Of a DNA stretch of 64,000 nt, positions 19,197 to 29,296 are shown one piece after another. Origin of the DNA: Tritrichomonas musculus (Eukaryota > Parabasalia > Tritrichomonadida > Tritrichomonadidae). The position numbers were made by a program, and so were the translations under genes. The notes beneath the pieces were generated by a model. It did not search any database and was not told where the DNA came from. It saw only the letters and a list, made by a program, of their open reading frames with translations. The stretch is taken from positions 4,092,001 to 4,156,000 of the forward strand of contig JAPFFF010000011.1 in NCBI GenBank assembly GCA_039105265.1. The letters are read 5' to 3'. Position 1 is the stretch's first letter, and every line of letters starts with the position of its first letter.

Positions 19197-21533
19197 TCAA
19201 ATTATAGATGATCTTCTATTAGCTACTAATAGATTATTAGATTCATTGTCATGCTGTTGTGGATTCAAGAAATTCATCAGTGGAGACTTCTGTCTACTTT
19301 CCTGTTCTGCACTTAAATGTACTGTTGAAGTTGGCAAAGATTGCTTGAAAATCGACACCAAGTCATCTTGTTCAAACACATTTAAATTTTCTTCATTATC
19401 TTCTGATCCAGAGGAAGCTGACAAGTGAGCATTGGAAGCTTCATTTGGCTTCATGTTTTTTTCAGTGATTGCCATTGTCATCTTTCCCATTAAATCAATC
19501 AAAGATGCCATCGGTGAGAAACTGCTGAAAGAGCTTGTTCTATGAACATTTTTTTCATAATCTGAAAGTCTCATAAAAAGGTTTGCTGGAGGTAATTTTG
19601 ATGATATATTTGATGGTAATTGAGCAATGAATTGTCCTTTAGAAGTTGAATTTTGTTGAGTTAGTTTTTCTATATCAAGTCGTGGATATGTTAACCTATC
19701 AATATTAATAAATGATTTATAGCATTTAATTAAAACATCTTCTCTTTGAGGAGAAGCACCATCGCAATCGAGTGAAGTTAATATTGAATTTCTATCATTA
19801 TCAACATATTCTTTTAAGGCAAGAAGTCCTTCATCCCCCATTCCACTTTTAGATATGATTAATGTAGAAAGCTGAGCTCGTTTTTTGTTGAGATTCTTGA
19901 TAAATGCAGTCATGTGCTCTTTGAGTGGACTATTTGGAGAACTGGAGATTTCAAGTTCTTCAAGTTTTGTTTCTATAACAAAATCAGCCACAAGTTTCAA
20001 GCTTTCATCAATTTGTTCTTTGAAACAGCGTGAAATATTTAGATGACGTAACTTTTTCTGAGTGCGAAGGAAGTTCAAAAAGGTTTTTGTTTGCTCAGGA
20101 AGCATTACATTTCCTGAAAAATTGATTTCAATGAGGATTGGTTGGCAGCCTTCTATATTCAAAGAGTTGACTATATGTTCGCTTGGAGATTCTGAATTAT
20201 CTAAATCTGAAAGATTGATGATAAACAGAGGATCTCGTGGTTTTGTGAATATTGCATTCAGAAAAGAAGATAAGCTTTTTGTATTGACTTTTGAGTGAGA
20301 AATGTCAAGATATGATAATGAGTCGGGTAATGTTAAATCTGGATTGGTCATTTCGAAAAGTTGATTTGATGAGAAGTTCATTTTCTTAATTGATTGGGTT
20401 CTTGGAAATATGCTTCTGCATAAAGATGAAATATCTTTTGATGAATTGAGTAATGCAAATGTTTGAACTTTAATGAGTGGGATGAAACGAGAAAGATCGT
20501 CCAACACAAGGTTTACAGCAGACCCTTCCTCAAATCGTAGGTTTATCAATCCTATAAAGCATGGAAACCTATTTATTAAATCAAATAAAATTCTAAAATG
20601 CTCACTAGGTAGTTTTGTCCGTATAATAGAAAAAACGGTAATTCTTCCAGAGAATTTTTCAAGACTGTTGAGAATGGGAAACATAACTTTTGGATGAACA
20701 TTTCTGAAAGATAGTTCAGCGAGTTTTTTACTAATAGGTGCATTGATTATGAGATCTTCTGCGGGTGGATCTTTATAATTATCCAAGCTAAATCTTGTTA
20801 AAGATTTGGATTCTCCAAAAATTGCTTGAACTATATCTAGAATATTTTCGTGAGAGAAATTGTCTAATAGTAGTCCTTTAGCATCAGGATCCATTGCAAT
20901 TGCTTTAGAAACTGCTAAAGAAGCGGGGCCAAAAGCAGAAAATTGGGGTAATAATTTAAGAATATTTTTTGGTTTATCATCCCAATCTGAAAAAAGCTTG
21001 AGATTTTCAAGTGGAAATCTTTTGTTATATTTATGGGCTAATTGAATAATTCTAATTTGTAATGCATTTTTTGGGCGGCTCGTTATTTTTGGTAAGATTA
21101 AAGCTGAAGGAGGTGTTGACTCAATCTTAGCTTGGCCTAATTCTGGACATGAATATTTGCAGATTTGATTCAGATAAAGAATGCAATGAGCTATATCAAG
21201 TGCATAATCTGATTGAAGTGTTAATGGTGATCCTTGTCCATCAATGTTTTTAATAAGAAAAGTTACAATATTTGGTTCAATATATGTGACTTTTTCAACA
21301 TCTACTAAATTATATTGATTTGCAAGCTCATTCTTAGCAAATGAACGCGAACGAAAAACATATATACTGCCAATGGTAATAATAAGAATACGTGAATCTT
21401 GACCTCCTTTTAAATGCATTTTTGTAACTTCACTAGCAAAATATACTGTTTCAAGTGAGCCCCAAAGGAACTCAGTTGTAAATTTTTCAAGACGATTTGC
21501 TTGTAATAATATGATTGGTTGAAGCGAATCCAT
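19197..21533 (-). CDS. Leucine-rich repeat protein, CARMIL-like layout
   Basis: A 778-residue protein. Residues 1-125 are beta-rich and PH-like (ILIITIGSIYVFRSRSF, VEKVTYIEPNIVTFLI). From about 200 to 600 there are irregular LRRs (LTRFSLDNYKD, LSYLDISHSKVNTKSLSSFL, LRHLNISRCF, LEELEISSSP, LSTLIISKSGMGDEGLLAL). The last 150 residues are Ser-rich and disordered. A PH-like start with RNase-inhibitor-type LRRs is the arrangement of CARMIL actin regulators, but no capping-protein interaction motif was found. Trichomonad genomes have many such LRR genes. Function is uncertain. Confidence 0.7.
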   Translation of the reverse strand: MDSLQPIILLQANRLEKFTTEFLWGSLETVYFASEVTKMHLKGGQDSRILIITIGSIYVFRSRSFAKNELANQYNLVDVEKVTYIEPNIVTFLIKNIDGQGSPLTLQSDYALDIAHCILYLNQICKYSCPELGQAKIESTPPSALILPKITSRPKNALQIRIIQLAHKYNKRFPLENLKLFSDWDDKPKNILKLLPQFSAFGPASLAVSKAIAMDPDAKGLLLDNFSHENILDIVQAIFGESKSLTRFSLDNYKDPPAEDLIINAPISKKLAELSFRNVHPKVMFPILNSLEKFSGRITVFSIIRTKLPSEHFRILFDLINRFPCFIGLINLRFEEGSAVNLVLDDLSRFIPLIKVQTFALLNSSKDISSLCRSIFPRTQSIKKMNFSSNQLFEMTNPDLTLPDSLSYLDISHSKVNTKSLSSFLNAIFTKPRDPLFIINLSDLDNSESPSEHIVNSLNIEGCQPILIEINFSGNVMLPEQTKTFLNFLRTQKKLRHLNISRCFKEQIDESLKLVADFVIETKLEELEISSSPNSPLKEHMTAFIKNLNKKRAQLSTLIISKSGMGDEGLLALKEYVDNDRNSILTSLDCDGASPQREDVLIKCYKSFINIDRLTYPRLDIEKLTQQNSTSKGQFIAQLPSNISSKLPPANLFMRLSDYEKNVHRTSSFSSFSPMASLIDLMGKMTMAITEKNMKPNEASNAHLSASSGSEDNEENLNVFEQDDLVSIFKQSLPTSTVHLSAEQESRQKSPLMNFLNPQQHDNESNNLLVANRRSSII

Positions 21534-21973
21534 TTTTAAATTCCTTTTCTCAAAATTTTGAATGTTTGTTAAACTTTTTCTAATGTTTTTTTTCTATTAA
21601 CTCTATGAAATTAATAACAATAAGTAATTTTTTCAAATGATGTGGTTTAAATATAAGCATATTTAATATATAATTTGAACTTCATAAAGAAATAAAATTT
21701 ATTCATATGAAAATTTATCTCATTAAAAAAAAATAGTATATCATTTTCATTTACTGAAGGTCTCATGCATTGTTTTGGTAATTAAATAAGATAAAAAAGA
21801 GATAAAATATAATTTCTATATATATTTTCAATGGAGACAAGAAATTACATAAATAAGATTTATCATTATATGACCCTATTTAAGTTTCGATAATTTAAAG
21901 TGAACATTTGAATTATATATGTTTATTTATAAATAAGTAAAAAATAAATTCATTAAAGATAGTAATCATTTAA
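21534..21973. other. AT-rich spacer between tandem genes
   Basis: Upstream of the LRR gene and downstream of the M28 gene. No coding or repeat signal was recognised. Confidence 0.5.
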
Positions 21974-23215
21974 TCAAGCCGAATTTTCTCCATCGAGTCC
22001 TTCCTGATCAAAAATAAATAAAGATCCCATTGCAACGTCAATGGAATGACCAATTGCAATTGGTTCCAAATTTTGAATATTATCTCTGATAGTATGATAA
22101 TAATCTGCAGGGGTAGGATTAAGGGCAGCAAATGATCCAGAAGGAAATCCAGCTTGTGTCATAGCTGCAGCATCAGTAGCACCACAAAAAACAGATGCAT
22201 ATGGTAAATCCAATCCTCCAAGTTCGCCTGCTCTTTTCATAATTGTGCAAACACGCGAATCATGAGAAACTGTGCCTGTCATATCTCTATTATAAACAGC
22301 CATTGAATCCAAATCACGTATTGTATCAAAACAGAAGAATGCAACTTCTTTTCCTTGAGCCACTTCATCTGCATATGGATGAGCTGCGGCATAGCGTTTT
22401 GCACCACGGAGTCCAGCTTCTTCATCTCCAGTAAGCAAAATTCGAACTTCAGTATGTTCGAAAGTTATATTATTATCAGCTAGATATTTAGCTACTGCCA
22501 TTGCTGTGACACAACCAGAAAGATTATCATTAGCTCCTTCAACAACAACTGTGAAATTTGTCATATAAGCAATTGCGACATATGCTGGTAAAAAGAACAT
22601 TTCCAAAATTGCAATCCAATTTTGATACTCTTTAAAGAAAACTATTTGAAGAATTTCAAAAATGAGCATTCCACCAACCGCATAAATAATAACAAAAGTT
22701 AAAAGATGTCCACCGCCAATATAATTGTATTGCCATTGCCACATTGAATCAGTATGTCCATTAAAAATAGCAACACGTTGAACAACACCAGTCGCATTTC
22801 TAATTCCAATAACGTTTGATGATGAAACTGCAGGGAAAAGGAAATCGCAAAATTCTCGGTAGAAAAGAAATTCGCCAAGGAAAAGAGCAACGCAAGTCGA
22901 GCATAAAATAAAAGAAGTCTTTCTAAATTTAAAATTATAAAAGAAAACAGCGGGAATCATTAAAAAACTGCAAATTGGAATAAATCCCATGAAAGCTTTA
23001 GGATGAAAAGTGTATGACTCTTGAGCAATAGTATCAACATAACGGCGAAGATCAGCCATAAAAAATTTCTGTGCTTGTTGTTGTTCGACACTTCCAGGGT
23101 GCCTTGGGCCAATAGATGACACAATATACATAAGTGATTGGACAGCATATGTAATGTAATTAGGCTTTTGTGCATAGTATTGCTGAAATTGAGTTCGATA
23201 ATCTGCAAGTACCAT
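21974..23215 (-). CDS. Membrane-bound M28 family metallopeptidase
   Basis: A 413-residue protein. Two membrane spans lie near residues 70-115, two more between about 168 and 222, inside the peptidase fold. M28 metal ligands are seen: GHTDS (about 153), GANDNLSG (about 227), TGDEEAG (about 261, catalytic Glu then ligand Glu), an Asp in CFDTIRD (about 297) and a late His in DYYHTIRD (about 372). M28 enzymes are zinc aminopeptidases or carboxypeptidases. The membrane insertion between the first two ligands is odd and suggests a membrane-embedded homologue. The N-terminus PGSVEQQQAQKF is also M28-like. Confidence 0.82.
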   Translation of the reverse strand: MVLADYRTQFQQYYAQKPNYITYAVQSLMYIVSSIGPRHPGSVEQQQAQKFFMADLRRYVDTIAQESYTFHPKAFMGFIPICSFLMIPAVFFYNFKFRKTSFILCSTCVALFLGEFLFYREFCDFLFPAVSSSNVIGIRNATGVVQRVAIFNGHTDSMWQWQYNYIGGGHLLTFVIIYAVGGMLIFEILQIVFFKEYQNWIAILEMFFLPAYVAIAYMTNFTVVVEGANDNLSGCVTAMAVAKYLADNNITFEHTEVRILLTGDEEAGLRGAKRYAAAHPYADEVAQGKEVAFFCFDTIRDLDSMAVYNRDMTGTVSHDSRVCTIMKRAGELGGLDLPYASVFCGATDAAAMTQAGFPSGSFAALNPTPADYYHTIRDNIQNLEPIAIGHSIDVAMGSLFIFDQEGLDGENSA

Positions 23216-23636
23216 CTATTAATATCTAGGATATTGAATTTTTCGTTGATAATTCAAATTATTCAGTAAAATTTATAGAATTATTTTTTTTGGAATAAAG
23301 GACTATTTAAGTTAACAAAAAAAAAAAAAATTTGAATGGTTTAATGTAAATTTTATTCATTGTTATTTCTTTATTAATATGAATTTTATCATAATAAAAA
23401 CCTATAAAATATATGCACAACTGAGTATTTTTATTTATAAATATTGATATTATTTTTTTCTAACAAAATATTGCAGTTGCAATTAAATATTTTTAAAATG
23501 TAGACTATAACTCTGATAATAATGTTCAATAATTACCGATTGCAGTCAAAATGGTTGATATTAGATTGATCTTTTATGGCAAAAAATACTATAGATTTAT
23601 GAATAATTAATAAAGCAAACTATAAATACAATATTT
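23216..23636. other. AT-rich spacer
   Basis: Upstream of the M28 gene. It has an A-run at about 23320 and no recognised feature. Confidence 0.5.
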
Positions 23637-24461
23637 TTATCTTTTTCTAAAAAGCATGATTAAAATGCAAATGAATATTAGTCCAACTAAAACCGATATG
23701 TATACATAAAAGCAATTTGATGATTGGTATTCATTAGCGCGTTCTAATTGTTCATTCCCTCTTTCAACATCTTGTACAGCTAATTCAATTTTCGTGTCAA
23801 TCCTATCTAAGACAGTTCCTTGTTCAAATATTAAGAGTGACACGTCTCTAAACAATGAATTCAATTCGTTCATCATTGTAACTAGTTGAGCAATATCATC
23901 ATGTTGTATTTGTTCCAGTTCTTGATTATGCTGTAGCTGTGCAGATGAATCAGAATCAGAATTATTGTTTATTGAATCTATAGCGCTCGATAGTATTGTA
24001 TCATTTTGGCGAACTGAACTGATCGACGCTACACGCTTTGTTGCTTGGAGGTTTCTAAATCGTTGAACAAGAGCTGAGAGGCGAAGCTTGTGGCATTGCT
24101 GAAGATTCATTAGCAATGTTGCAACTTCGTTATCTTGAGTTGGTATAGGTCGATTGATTTCTGAATTTATATCTGAGATTCTATTACTGATTTCGTTAGT
24201 AGTTTGTCTGATATTGTGATCACATATTTCGATTTCGACGTTATCAAAAGTCGGTCGGGCTCTTTGAGTAAAAAGTTCTGATAGTTCAGTAATTTTTCGC
24301 TCAAGAATTGATAACTTGATATTAATATTTTCTGAGATTGCAGTAACTATGTTGTTTTGCATATCATTTTGATGATGAGGCGTAATTTTTAATGACATTC
24401 TATAGCTATTAAATAAATCTGTATAATTCTTTTTAAAACCTTTCCGATGTGAATCAAACAT
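23637..24461 (-). CDS. Qa-SNARE, syntaxin-16/Tlg2-like
   Basis: A 274-residue tail-anchored protein. It starts with a short 'TDLFNSYRMSL' peptide reminiscent of the syntaxin-16 N-peptide. A helical Habc-like region spans about 35-160. The SNARE motif at about 190-245 contains MNELNSLFRDVSLLIFEQGT followed by VLDRID. The EQGT(V/L)LDRID segment with a central Gln is characteristic of Tlg2/syntaxin 16. A membrane anchor (about 249-270) ends in FRKR. Such SNAREs drive fusion of endosome-derived vesicles at the trans-Golgi network. Confidence 0.85.
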   Translation of the reverse strand: MFDSHRKGFKKNYTDLFNSYRMSLKITPHHQNDMQNNIVTAISENINIKLSILERKITELSELFTQRARPTFDNVEIEICDHNIRQTTNEISNRISDINSEINRPIPTQDNEVATLLMNLQQCHKLRLSALVQRFRNLQATKRVASISSVRQNDTILSSAIDSINNNSDSDSSAQLQHNQELEQIQHDDIAQLVTMMNELNSLFRDVSLLIFEQGTVLDRIDTKIELAVQDVERGNEQLERANEYQSSNCFYVYISVLVGLIFICILIMLFRKR

Positions 24462-24807
24462 TCTATAATTCTAAAAAGAACGTTTTTAGATTTTCAAAGA
24501 AAGTTAACAAAGAAAATTACTGCCACTTAACGATTTATTTCAAAATCAAATGAGTAAATCCAAAAAGTTTTGGCTAAATAATAAAGCTCAGTGTCTTCTT
24601 TATTTATGTAGTCATGAGAACATATATATATAGATAGATAGAACAAATCATCATAATTCAATATTGATGAAATTTGATAGATATATAGATTAAAAAAAAA
24701 AGTGTGTTTAAAAACATTTTTGGCTTATTCATAATTTATTAAATTTATTACAAAGAAATATATTGAAAGTTTTTTCTATATATAAATATAAACAATTAAA
24801 AATAAAA
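24462..24807. other. AT-rich spacer
   Basis: Contains short AT and GATA microsatellites near 24630 and no recognised gene. Confidence 0.5.
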
Positions 24808-27800
24808 TTAGAGATCATCAAAAGCAGACGCTTCATTAGGAAGTATCATCTCGTTTGATTTTCCGCCATTAATCATGTTAAATAAATCATTTCCATTCTT
24901 ATATAATATATCATTTGGATCGTTAAATCTCATTGCATTTTGGGCCATCAAAGTTAGATCACTTAGCAATTCATCAACAGATTCATATTCGCCTCTTTTC
25001 TGCTTACGTTTAATTTGATTGAAAGTAATAGGGTGCTTAATAATTTCGTAATAAGAAGGTAATTGCTGTGGTGTCGGAAGTTCATCAAATCTATCTTTAA
25101 CAATTTCTTGTGCCTTTTTGACATATTCGGCGCATTGATTTCTTAAATTTGTTATTTCATCAAGATGTTCTGTTGGATCTTTTCCTTCTTCAATTAACCT
25201 AGTATATTCTTGTTCAGAAATGTTATCGATCATCGATAAGGTATTCTTTGAACGAGATCTTCGAATTTCTGGCAATTCTTCATCTTTTATTAAATCTGCG
25301 GCAGAAACTTTCAAATAGTCTGGAAGTTCGTCATAAGTCATCAAACGTGGATAATCAGTGTTATGGCCAGCTTTTTCCCATTCTCTTTGATAACGCTCAT
25401 CACGTTCGATATCCATCTCTTCAAATTTTTCTAGTTCTTCGGGTGTTCGTGCGATAATTTTGTTTATCTGTTCATCAGTCATGACGTCCGAAACACCACC
25501 ACTTTGGTTTTTGGCAGTAACTGCTTGGTAAACTGCTTTTCTATCATCTAATGTGCACTCATCGTTAAAAATAGCTGCGCCAATAATCATATCTTCTAAT
25601 GTTTTCTTCTGATTTTGAACGTTCATTACTTTTCGCTCAACTGTATCATTTGTAGAGAGACTCACAATGAGCACTTCTTTTTCTTGTCCAATACGATGAA
25701 CACGAGAACTAGCTTGCATATCAGCGAATGGGTTCCAATCTGCATCATAAATGATAACTGTATCAGCAGTTTGAAGGTTAAGACCTAAGCCACCTGCTCT
25801 AGTTGAAAGAAGGAAGACAAAATATTCACTATCAGGCGCATTAAATGCGTCCATATATTGCCTTCTTGTTTCTTCTTTGGTTGTTCCATCAAGTCTCAAA
25901 AATGTATATCCAAGATATTTAAGAAGATCTTCAAGAAGATCTAGCAATTCTGTCATTTGAGAAAAGATGAGAATTCGATGCCCAGTTGCTTTAAATTTGG
26001 GTAAAATACGATCAAGCAATTCAAATTTTCCACATGATCGAATAAGCATTGAATTGCAATAATAAGTATCAAGAAATAGGTATGGATGGTTGCAAATTTT
26101 TCGGCATTGCATTGTTTTATTATCCATTCGGCGATATGAATAATCTGGAGTTATCATTACAGAGTATTGGTCCATAGTTAAATACATTGAATGTTGCCAT
26201 GCAGACATAGCACAAATAATAGTTTCTTCTTTTTTTTCTGGAAGTTGGTTAGCAACATCACTTTTCATTCTTCTAAAGATAAATGGTCGAAGAACAGCAT
26301 GAAGCTGGTTAATAACAACCCACTGTTCTTCTTTAGTTAACTGAGCACCTTCACCTGCTTTGGCAAAGGGTGCTGTGAACCAGTCATCAAATTTATTGTG
26401 ATCGTTGAAAATATTAGGAAGAATAAAGTTCAACAATGACCAAAGCTCGCGTGGATTATTTTGTAGAGGAGTTCCCGTGAGCAAAAGTCTGTTCTTGGCA
26501 GTATAATGATGCATTAATGTTTGGCTCAGCTTACCTTCATGATTTTTCAATTTGTGAGCTTCATCAATGACAATATAAGAATAGTCAAGCCTTGATAAAA
26601 CTGATTTATCAAGAACAACAAGTTGATATGAAGTTAATATTGCATTAATAGTAGAACTACGACTAATGTATCGATGCTCGAGATCTTTTCTTTCTGGCTT
26701 ATTTCCAACGTATTTGACAACTTTGAATTGTGGAAACCATTTTTGAAATTCAGATTCCCAGTTAGAAAGAGTTGATAATGGAGCTATAATTAAGTGTGGA
26801 CCTGTATCATTATATTTCTCAAAAAGCCATGCCAGTAATGCAATTGTTTGAACGGTTTTTCCAAGACCCATTTCGTCAGCCAAAATTCCATTCAAATGTG
26901 ATTGATAGAGTGAAACTAGCCATTGAAGACCCTTGACTTGATATTCTTTTAATGTTCCATTTAAATGCTCTGGCTGTGTTACATCTTCTGGAAGTTTAAG
27001 ATCAAAATTATAAATATTTTCGCTTTTTGTTTCATCATGTATTGTTGTATGTGTTTTCCTGATCTTATCACTGAGTTCTTTCATATAGTGATCAGTCTGG
27101 TCCAAAATTAATTGAATACGCTTGTCTTTCATTTCTTTGATAGTTTTACGATACTTGGCCATATCCTTTTGCTTCAGAAGATCCCATCTAACCTTTTCTT
27201 GAGTCTTTTTAAGGCGGTTCTTCTCCTTTTCTTTCTCCTTTTTTCGTAGTTCAAGATCGTTTTTAATTGCTTTGAGTCTTTGGGTTCGAGCTGCAAGTGC
27301 ATTGAAAAATTTAGATGCTTGCATTATTACCTGACGTATTTTAAGTGAGCCAGTAGTTGAATCATTTAAAGTTGAGTTATCATAAGCAGTTATTATTCCA
27401 AAATGTTGTGGCGAAATGCCAAAATTTTGACTATGATATACATTTGTATATGGTTTATAATTTGGCATTGAGTATCCAACAGGATCCAAATTAAAACGAC
27501 AAAATTTAGTACGTAAATTTTGTTGAGCGTTGTAAAGATTCAATTTAATGATTTCTTTTTTGAGTGTAACTTGAAAAGGATCTGTTAAATATTTATGCTG
27601 AATACTCGATAAAAGACATGATTTTAAAATTGCTTTTCTCCGTTCAATCAAAAAATTGGGTGATTGTCCTACACCATAAACAAAACTATTTCTTAAAATA
27701 TCTTCTGATGCTTCAGTTATATTAATAAAATCTTCAGTGTGTGGGGTGAGTTGTGTGAGATTAAACTGTGATGTATTGACATTAGTTTGATCTTGGGTTG

Positions 27801-28122
27801 GGTCGACAGCAGGCATTGAAATTCTTTGTAAATAGGGTGAAACAGGAATACGTCTAATTAGTGAACGGTATATTAAAATCTGAGATAACGATGGAATATC
27901 TTCAATACGAACATCGCGACCGCAGGTAACTGCGATATTACCAGGATTGATAAGATTTAGCAAACGGTTTTGATGATATTGATCTGAAGCGGAGATCAGT
28001 GCTATAGCAGCTTGGAAATCCAGAGAAGACGGGTCAAAGTTGGGAGAACAACACTGTTTTCGTATCCATTCGAGTACTTTATGCGTTAAATCATTAGATA
28101 ATATTGGAACTACAGTACTCAT
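24808..28122 (-). CDS. SNF2/Brahma-type chromatin remodelling ATPase
   Basis: An 1,104-residue protein. A basic HSA-type helix lies at about 285-355 and the SNF2 helicase N lobe at about 385-680, with DEMGLGKTVQT at about 414 and DEAH at about 519. The C lobe (about 700-850) contains ILIFSQMTELLDLLEDLL, STRAGGLGLNLQTADTVI and RVHRIGQ. A C-terminal bromodomain at about 985-1090 has PSYYEIIKHPI and NAMRFNDPND. HSA plus C-terminal bromodomain is the SWI/SNF (Brahma, Snf2, Sth1) arrangement. It slides or evicts nucleosomes; the bromodomain Asn (RFND) for acetyl-lysine binding is present. Complete, with all helicase motifs. Confidence 0.93.
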   Translation of the reverse strand: MSTVVPILSNDLTHKVLEWIRKQCCSPNFDPSSLDFQAAIALISASDQYHQNRLLNLINPGNIAVTCGRDVRIEDIPSLSQILIYRSLIRRIPVSPYLQRISMPAVDPTQDQTNVNTSQFNLTQLTPHTEDFINITEASEDILRNSFVYGVGQSPNFLIERRKAILKSCLLSSIQHKYLTDPFQVTLKKEIIKLNLYNAQQNLRTKFCRFNLDPVGYSMPNYKPYTNVYHSQNFGISPQHFGIITAYDNSTLNDSTTGSLKIRQVIMQASKFFNALAARTQRLKAIKNDLELRKKEKEKEKNRLKKTQEKVRWDLLKQKDMAKYRKTIKEMKDKRIQLILDQTDHYMKELSDKIRKTHTTIHDETKSENIYNFDLKLPEDVTQPEHLNGTLKEYQVKGLQWLVSLYQSHLNGILADEMGLGKTVQTIALLAWLFEKYNDTGPHLIIAPLSTLSNWESEFQKWFPQFKVVKYVGNKPERKDLEHRYISRSSTINAILTSYQLVVLDKSVLSRLDYSYIVIDEAHKLKNHEGKLSQTLMHHYTAKNRLLLTGTPLQNNPRELWSLLNFILPNIFNDHNKFDDWFTAPFAKAGEGAQLTKEEQWVVINQLHAVLRPFIFRRMKSDVANQLPEKKEETIICAMSAWQHSMYLTMDQYSVMITPDYSYRRMDNKTMQCRKICNHPYLFLDTYYCNSMLIRSCGKFELLDRILPKFKATGHRILIFSQMTELLDLLEDLLKYLGYTFLRLDGTTKEETRRQYMDAFNAPDSEYFVFLLSTRAGGLGLNLQTADTVIIYDADWNPFADMQASSRVHRIGQEKEVLIVSLSTNDTVERKVMNVQNQKKTLEDMIIGAAIFNDECTLDDRKAVYQAVTAKNQSGGVSDVMTDEQINKIIARTPEELEKFEEMDIERDERYQREWEKAGHNTDYPRLMTYDELPDYLKVSAADLIKDEELPEIRRSRSKNTLSMIDNISEQEYTRLIEEGKDPTEHLDEITNLRNQCAEYVKKAQEIVKDRFDELPTPQQLPSYYEIIKHPITFNQIKRKQKRGEYESVDELLSDLTLMAQNAMRFNDPNDILYKNGNDLFNMINGGKSNEMILPNEASAFDDL

Positions 28123-28365
28123 GTTCGGTGAATTTTTTTTATAACGGCCAATTTAAAGGTCAAATTGAGAATTGAGTTGACATATTTAAAAAATTAAATT
28201 AATCGAATTATCAAACAAATTTTGATAATCATTATATATTAATAATATAATATTATTAGTAAAGCCGCTCCTATACTTTTTACTCATAAAAAAAAAAACA
28301 AAAATAAATGAAAAAATTAAAAATCACCAAAGTGAATATTCAAAAAATAACTAAAATTAAATTGT

Positions 28366-29070
28366 CTATTCCTGTATTTCAATTGTTTGATCATTCAAAG
28401 CCTTTAAATGAGTTTGAGCTTCAATAATTTGATCTCTCAAAATTTTAACTTGTTCTTGAGCTGCAAAATAAGCTTCCATCATTTTCATTACTTCTGTTGA
28501 ACAGCTTTGTTTTAATTGGCTTATTTCGTCTGTTAATTGGGCAGATTTTTCTTCAAGTTCTTTATTTTCATTTCGTAGTCGAGCGGTTTGCATTGAAAAC
28601 AATTTGATTTTTTCAATTGTTTCTAAAACTGCTGTTTTATTCCATGTAATATGACTTTGAGGCTTAAACTGTAATACTTTTCCATCATTAGTTTCAACTT
28701 TTTGTCTATTTCGTTGTTTCATCGTTTTAAAACTTTTCTGCTCCAAAGCAAACTCAAGTGCTTTTTCATAAGGAAGCTTGAGCCTCCACCAAGCTCCTTG
28801 CCTGTTTGAATCCTCTATTCTTTCGAAGAGCTCGGCTGCTGATCGGCGCCCGCATAAAGCACTATTAAATATAGAAAATCGATGTGGGCCTGCATCAATG
28901 ACTCCATTTACTTCAATTGAAACGTTTTCGCATCTTGAGAATAATTCTCTCATACGAACACTTTGGTCATTATAAGGAGAATTTTGTCCTAGATCATGAA
29001 TAGCTTCAACCAATGCATGCTGCATATTTTTATAAACTTGTTCATTAGTATGATGAACTTGACTTTCCAT
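28366..29070 (-). CDS. Coiled-coil protein, unknown function
   Basis: 234 residues if translation starts at ATG 29070, the first ATG of the open frame. A globular N-terminal half (QSVRMRELFSRCENVSIEV, GPHRFSIFNSALCGRRSAA, WWRLKLPYEKALEFAL) is followed by a coiled coil from about 150 to the end (LRNENKELEEKSAQLTDEI). No family was recognised. The upstream TTTTTCAATGAAAG resembles a weak initiator. The gene is transcribed divergently from the UBX gene. Confidence 0.65.
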   Translation of the reverse strand: MESQVHHTNEQVYKNMQHALVEAIHDLGQNSPYNDQSVRMRELFSRCENVSIEVNGVIDAGPHRFSIFNSALCGRRSAAELFERIEDSNRQGAWWRLKLPYEKALEFALEQKSFKTMKQRNRQKVETNDGKVLQFKPQSHITWNKTAVLETIEKIKLFSMQTARLRNENKELEEKSAQLTDEISQLKQSCSTEVMKMMEAYFAAQEQVKILRDQIIEAQTHLKALNDQTIEIQE

Positions 29071-29296
29071 TTTTTTTTGACTTTCATTGAAAAAGTCGAT
29101 GTATTTCAATGTAACCTTTTATTTCTGTTTTATATTTTACTATTATTTTAAATTTTGGTTTTTTTATATGATTTTGGAATAATTATGTTATTAATAAAAT
29201 TTTATGCCATTTTTGTGAATAAACTTTTTCAAATTAAAAAAAAAAGATGTCATTTACAGCTCCTTTTACAAATTTTATTATTATTTCATCATAATT

